This document shows positions 5,715 through 7,130 of a stretch of DNA of 7,130 bases, piece after piece. How positions within the stretch are numbered: position 1 is the stretch's first letter; each line of letters starts with the position of its first letter. The translations under genes and the position numbers were made by a program. Origin of the DNA: CAZYYO01 sp964650965 (lineage in GTDB: Bacteria; Bacillota; Clostridia; Lachnospirales; Lachnospiraceae); assembly GCA_964650965.1 (NCBI GenBank), contig CAZYYO010000099.1:1-7130 (forward strand). The letters are read 5' to 3'. The notes below the pieces were generated by a model, which ran no database searches, was not told the DNA's origin, and was given only the letters and a program-made list of their open reading frames with translations.

Positions 5715-7130
5715 ATTTTTAGTCAATCTCAACAGGAGGCCATCTGTCATAAGGATGGTCCCTGTCTTACTTTAGCAGGTCCGGGAAGTGGCAAGACTAC
5801 CGTACTTACCTATCGGATTCAGGCACTGATTTATGAGGGACAGGTTCCACCAGAGGAGATTCTGGTGATAACATTTACCAAAGCAGCAGCCCTTGAGATG
5901 AAGAAACGCTTCCAGGAGCTAACCTGTGGTACCAATCTAGGTGTGAACTTTGGAACCTTTCATTCTATTTTTTATCACATCATTCTTAATTCCGGCCATA
6001 TTCGGCAAACAAATATCCTAATGGGAAAACAAAAAAGAGAGTTACTGGTAGAAGCCTGTTCTTTAGCAGGTGTATCTTTTGATGATACTGAATTTTATGA
6101 TATGATTATCCAGGAAATCAGTCTGGTACATAATTCTATGAAAGACCCTAAGAGCTTTTCTTCCTCTATGGTGTCATCTGAGGAATTTTTGGCGATTTTA
6201 TCAAATTTTCAGGATTTAAAGAAGAAATGTCACATGTTAGATTTTGATGATATGATGACCTGCTGCTATGAGCTTCTTCTTGGACATCCAGAGGTGCTTG
6301 CTATGTGGCAGCAGCATTTTAAATATCTTCTCATTGACGAAACCCAGGATATGAATCCCCTGCAATTTGAAATTATTAAGCTATTGGCATTTCCGGATAA
6401 TAATATCTTTGCAGTAGGGGATGATGATCAGTCTATTTATGGATTTCGTGGGGCAGCACCGGAGATTATGATGAACTTCTCTAAGGAATATCCTGGCTGT
6501 AAGATACGGTATCTTCAGGAGAATTATCGCAGTGGCAGTGATATTGTAAAGGCTTCCTTACAGCTGATTGGTCACAATACAAGCCGTTACCACAAGGAAA
6601 TTACTCCAATGGAAAAGAAAAAGGGACATATTTACCCCAGACAGATGGATTCGGTAAAGGAGGAATGTGCGCTTGTACTTGAGCTTGTTGAAAAAGGTAT
6701 CAAAGAGGGAGTACAACCGGAAGAAATTGCTGTTTTATTCCGCACCAATACCCAGGCGTTGCAGTTGATGGAACGGCTGACGGAACAGGGGATTTCCTTT
6801 TATGCCAAGGATAAGCCGGATAATCCCTTTTCTCATTGGGTAGCTAAGGACCTAATCAGTTATCTGCGCATCAGTGTAAATCTGGGCAATCGAGGAGATT
6901 TCCTAAGAGTATGTAATCGTCCGGTACGTTATATATCAAGAGCTGCCTTGGATGCTTCTGATGCTTCCTGGCAGGGAATGGAAGCATATTACAGAAATCA
7001 ACCCCAGATGATACAGCGAATGGAAGAATTTCGAAGACAGATGGTCTTTGCAGGGAGTCTCACCAGCTATGGAGCCTTAAATTATATTCGACAGATTTGT
7101 TACGACCGCTATTTAGAATCCTATGCATGG
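5715..7130 (+). CDS. UvrD/PcrA-like superfamily 1 DNA helicase, N-terminal part (3' end outside window)
   Basis: 472 residues are visible and the frame is open to the right edge. The protein is an ATP-driven 3'-5' DNA helicase of the UvrD/Rep/PcrA group, which acts in repair and replication. Motifs in order, counting from ATT 5715: Q motif SQSQQEAI (Gln7), Walker A AGPGSGKT (21-28), motif Ia VITFTKAAALEMKKR, motif Ib GTFHSIF, motif II DETQD (208-212), motif III GDDDQSIYGFRGA (235-247), ENYRSG, and IAVLFRTN (338-345). The remaining C-terminal motifs lie beyond the window. The frame holds no ATG, GTG or TTG between the gltX stop and Walker A; the first GTG is at 5865 and the first ATG at 5898. 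Those starts would delete the nucleotide site. ATT at 5715 is 7 bases behind AAAGGGGG and gives the normal family N-terminus (X-F-S-Q-S-Q-Q-E-A-I). It is probably co-transcribed with gltX. The helicase call is firm; the exact orthologue (PcrA versus a shorter paralogue) is open. Confidence 0.9.
   Translation, partial: MFSQSQQEAICHKDGPCLTLAGPGSGKTTVLTYRIQALIYEGQVPPEEILVITFTKAAALEMKKRFQELTCGTNLGVNFGTFHSIFYHIILNSGHIRQTNILMGKQKRELLVEACSLAGVSFDDTEFYDMIIQEISLVHNSMKDPKSFSSSMVSSEEFLAILSNFQDLKKKCHMLDFDDMMTCCYELLLGHPEVLAMWQQHFKYLLIDETQDMNPLQFEIIKLLAFPDNNIFAVGDDDQSIYGFRGAAPEIMMNFSKEYPGCKIRYLQENYRSGSDIVKASLQLIGHNTSRYHKEITPMEKKKGHIYPRQMDSVKEECALVLELVEKGIKEGVQPEEIAVLFRTNTQALQLMERLTEQGISFYAKDKPDNPFSHWVAKDLISYLRISVNLGNRGDFLRVCNRPVRYISRAALDASDASWQGMEAYYRNQPQMIQRMEEFRRQMVFAGSLTSYGALNYIRQICYDRYLESYAW

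Noticed and set aside
5708..5722. TTG at 5708 as the helicase start
   Set aside because: It directly touches the ribosome site, lies in a different frame and runs into TAG after four codons. It would work only if the T run at 5716-5720 were one base shorter.

Overview
The window is chromosomal DNA of a low-GC, spore-forming Bacillota. It is most likely class Clostridia and probably Lachnospiraceae-like. This rests on a cotJABC spore-coat operon, a clostridial-type feoA-feoB-small Cys protein cluster, strong AGGAGG/AAAGGGGG ribosome sites and A/T-ending codon use. The genus cannot be fixed from the sequence. Genes are tightly packed. I see no mobile element, CRISPR array, tRNA or rRNA, no long non-coding stretch and no clear sign of recent transfer.

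Layout from the left. (1) The 3' end of a DUF4956-type membrane protein gene enters from the left edge and ends at 425, followed by an intrinsic terminator. (2) Convergent to it on the minus strand is cotJA-cotJB-cotJC (1530 down to 479), encoding two small coat-associated proteins and a manganese-catalase-like protein. Each gene is joined to the next by a stop/start overlap or direct abutment. (3) A 151-bp divergent intergenic region (1531-1681) separates cotJ from the feo operon. It holds a good sigma-A promoter for feo, a possible sporulation (sigma-E-like) promoter for cotJ and a weak candidate operator. (4) feoA, feoB and a 53-residue FeoB-associated Cys-rich membrane protein form a ferrous-iron uptake operon (1682-4101). 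(5) After a 122-bp gap with a possible promoter comes gltX, glutamyl-tRNA synthetase (4224-5675). (6) 39 bp further on is a UvrD/PcrA-like superfamily 1 helicase that runs off the right edge. Its frame has no ATG, GTG or TTG before the Walker A motif. The best-placed start is ATT at 5715, behind a strong ribosome binding site.

Functionally these are ordinary neighbours: spore-coat assembly, Fe(II) import, aminoacyl-tRNA synthesis and DNA repair/replication. Only cotJABC and feoAB plus its Cys protein are clear functional units. I found no evidence for an undescribed multi-gene system. The points most worth checking are the apparent ATT start of the helicase, the small Cys protein behind feoB and the compact cotJ/feo regulatory region.
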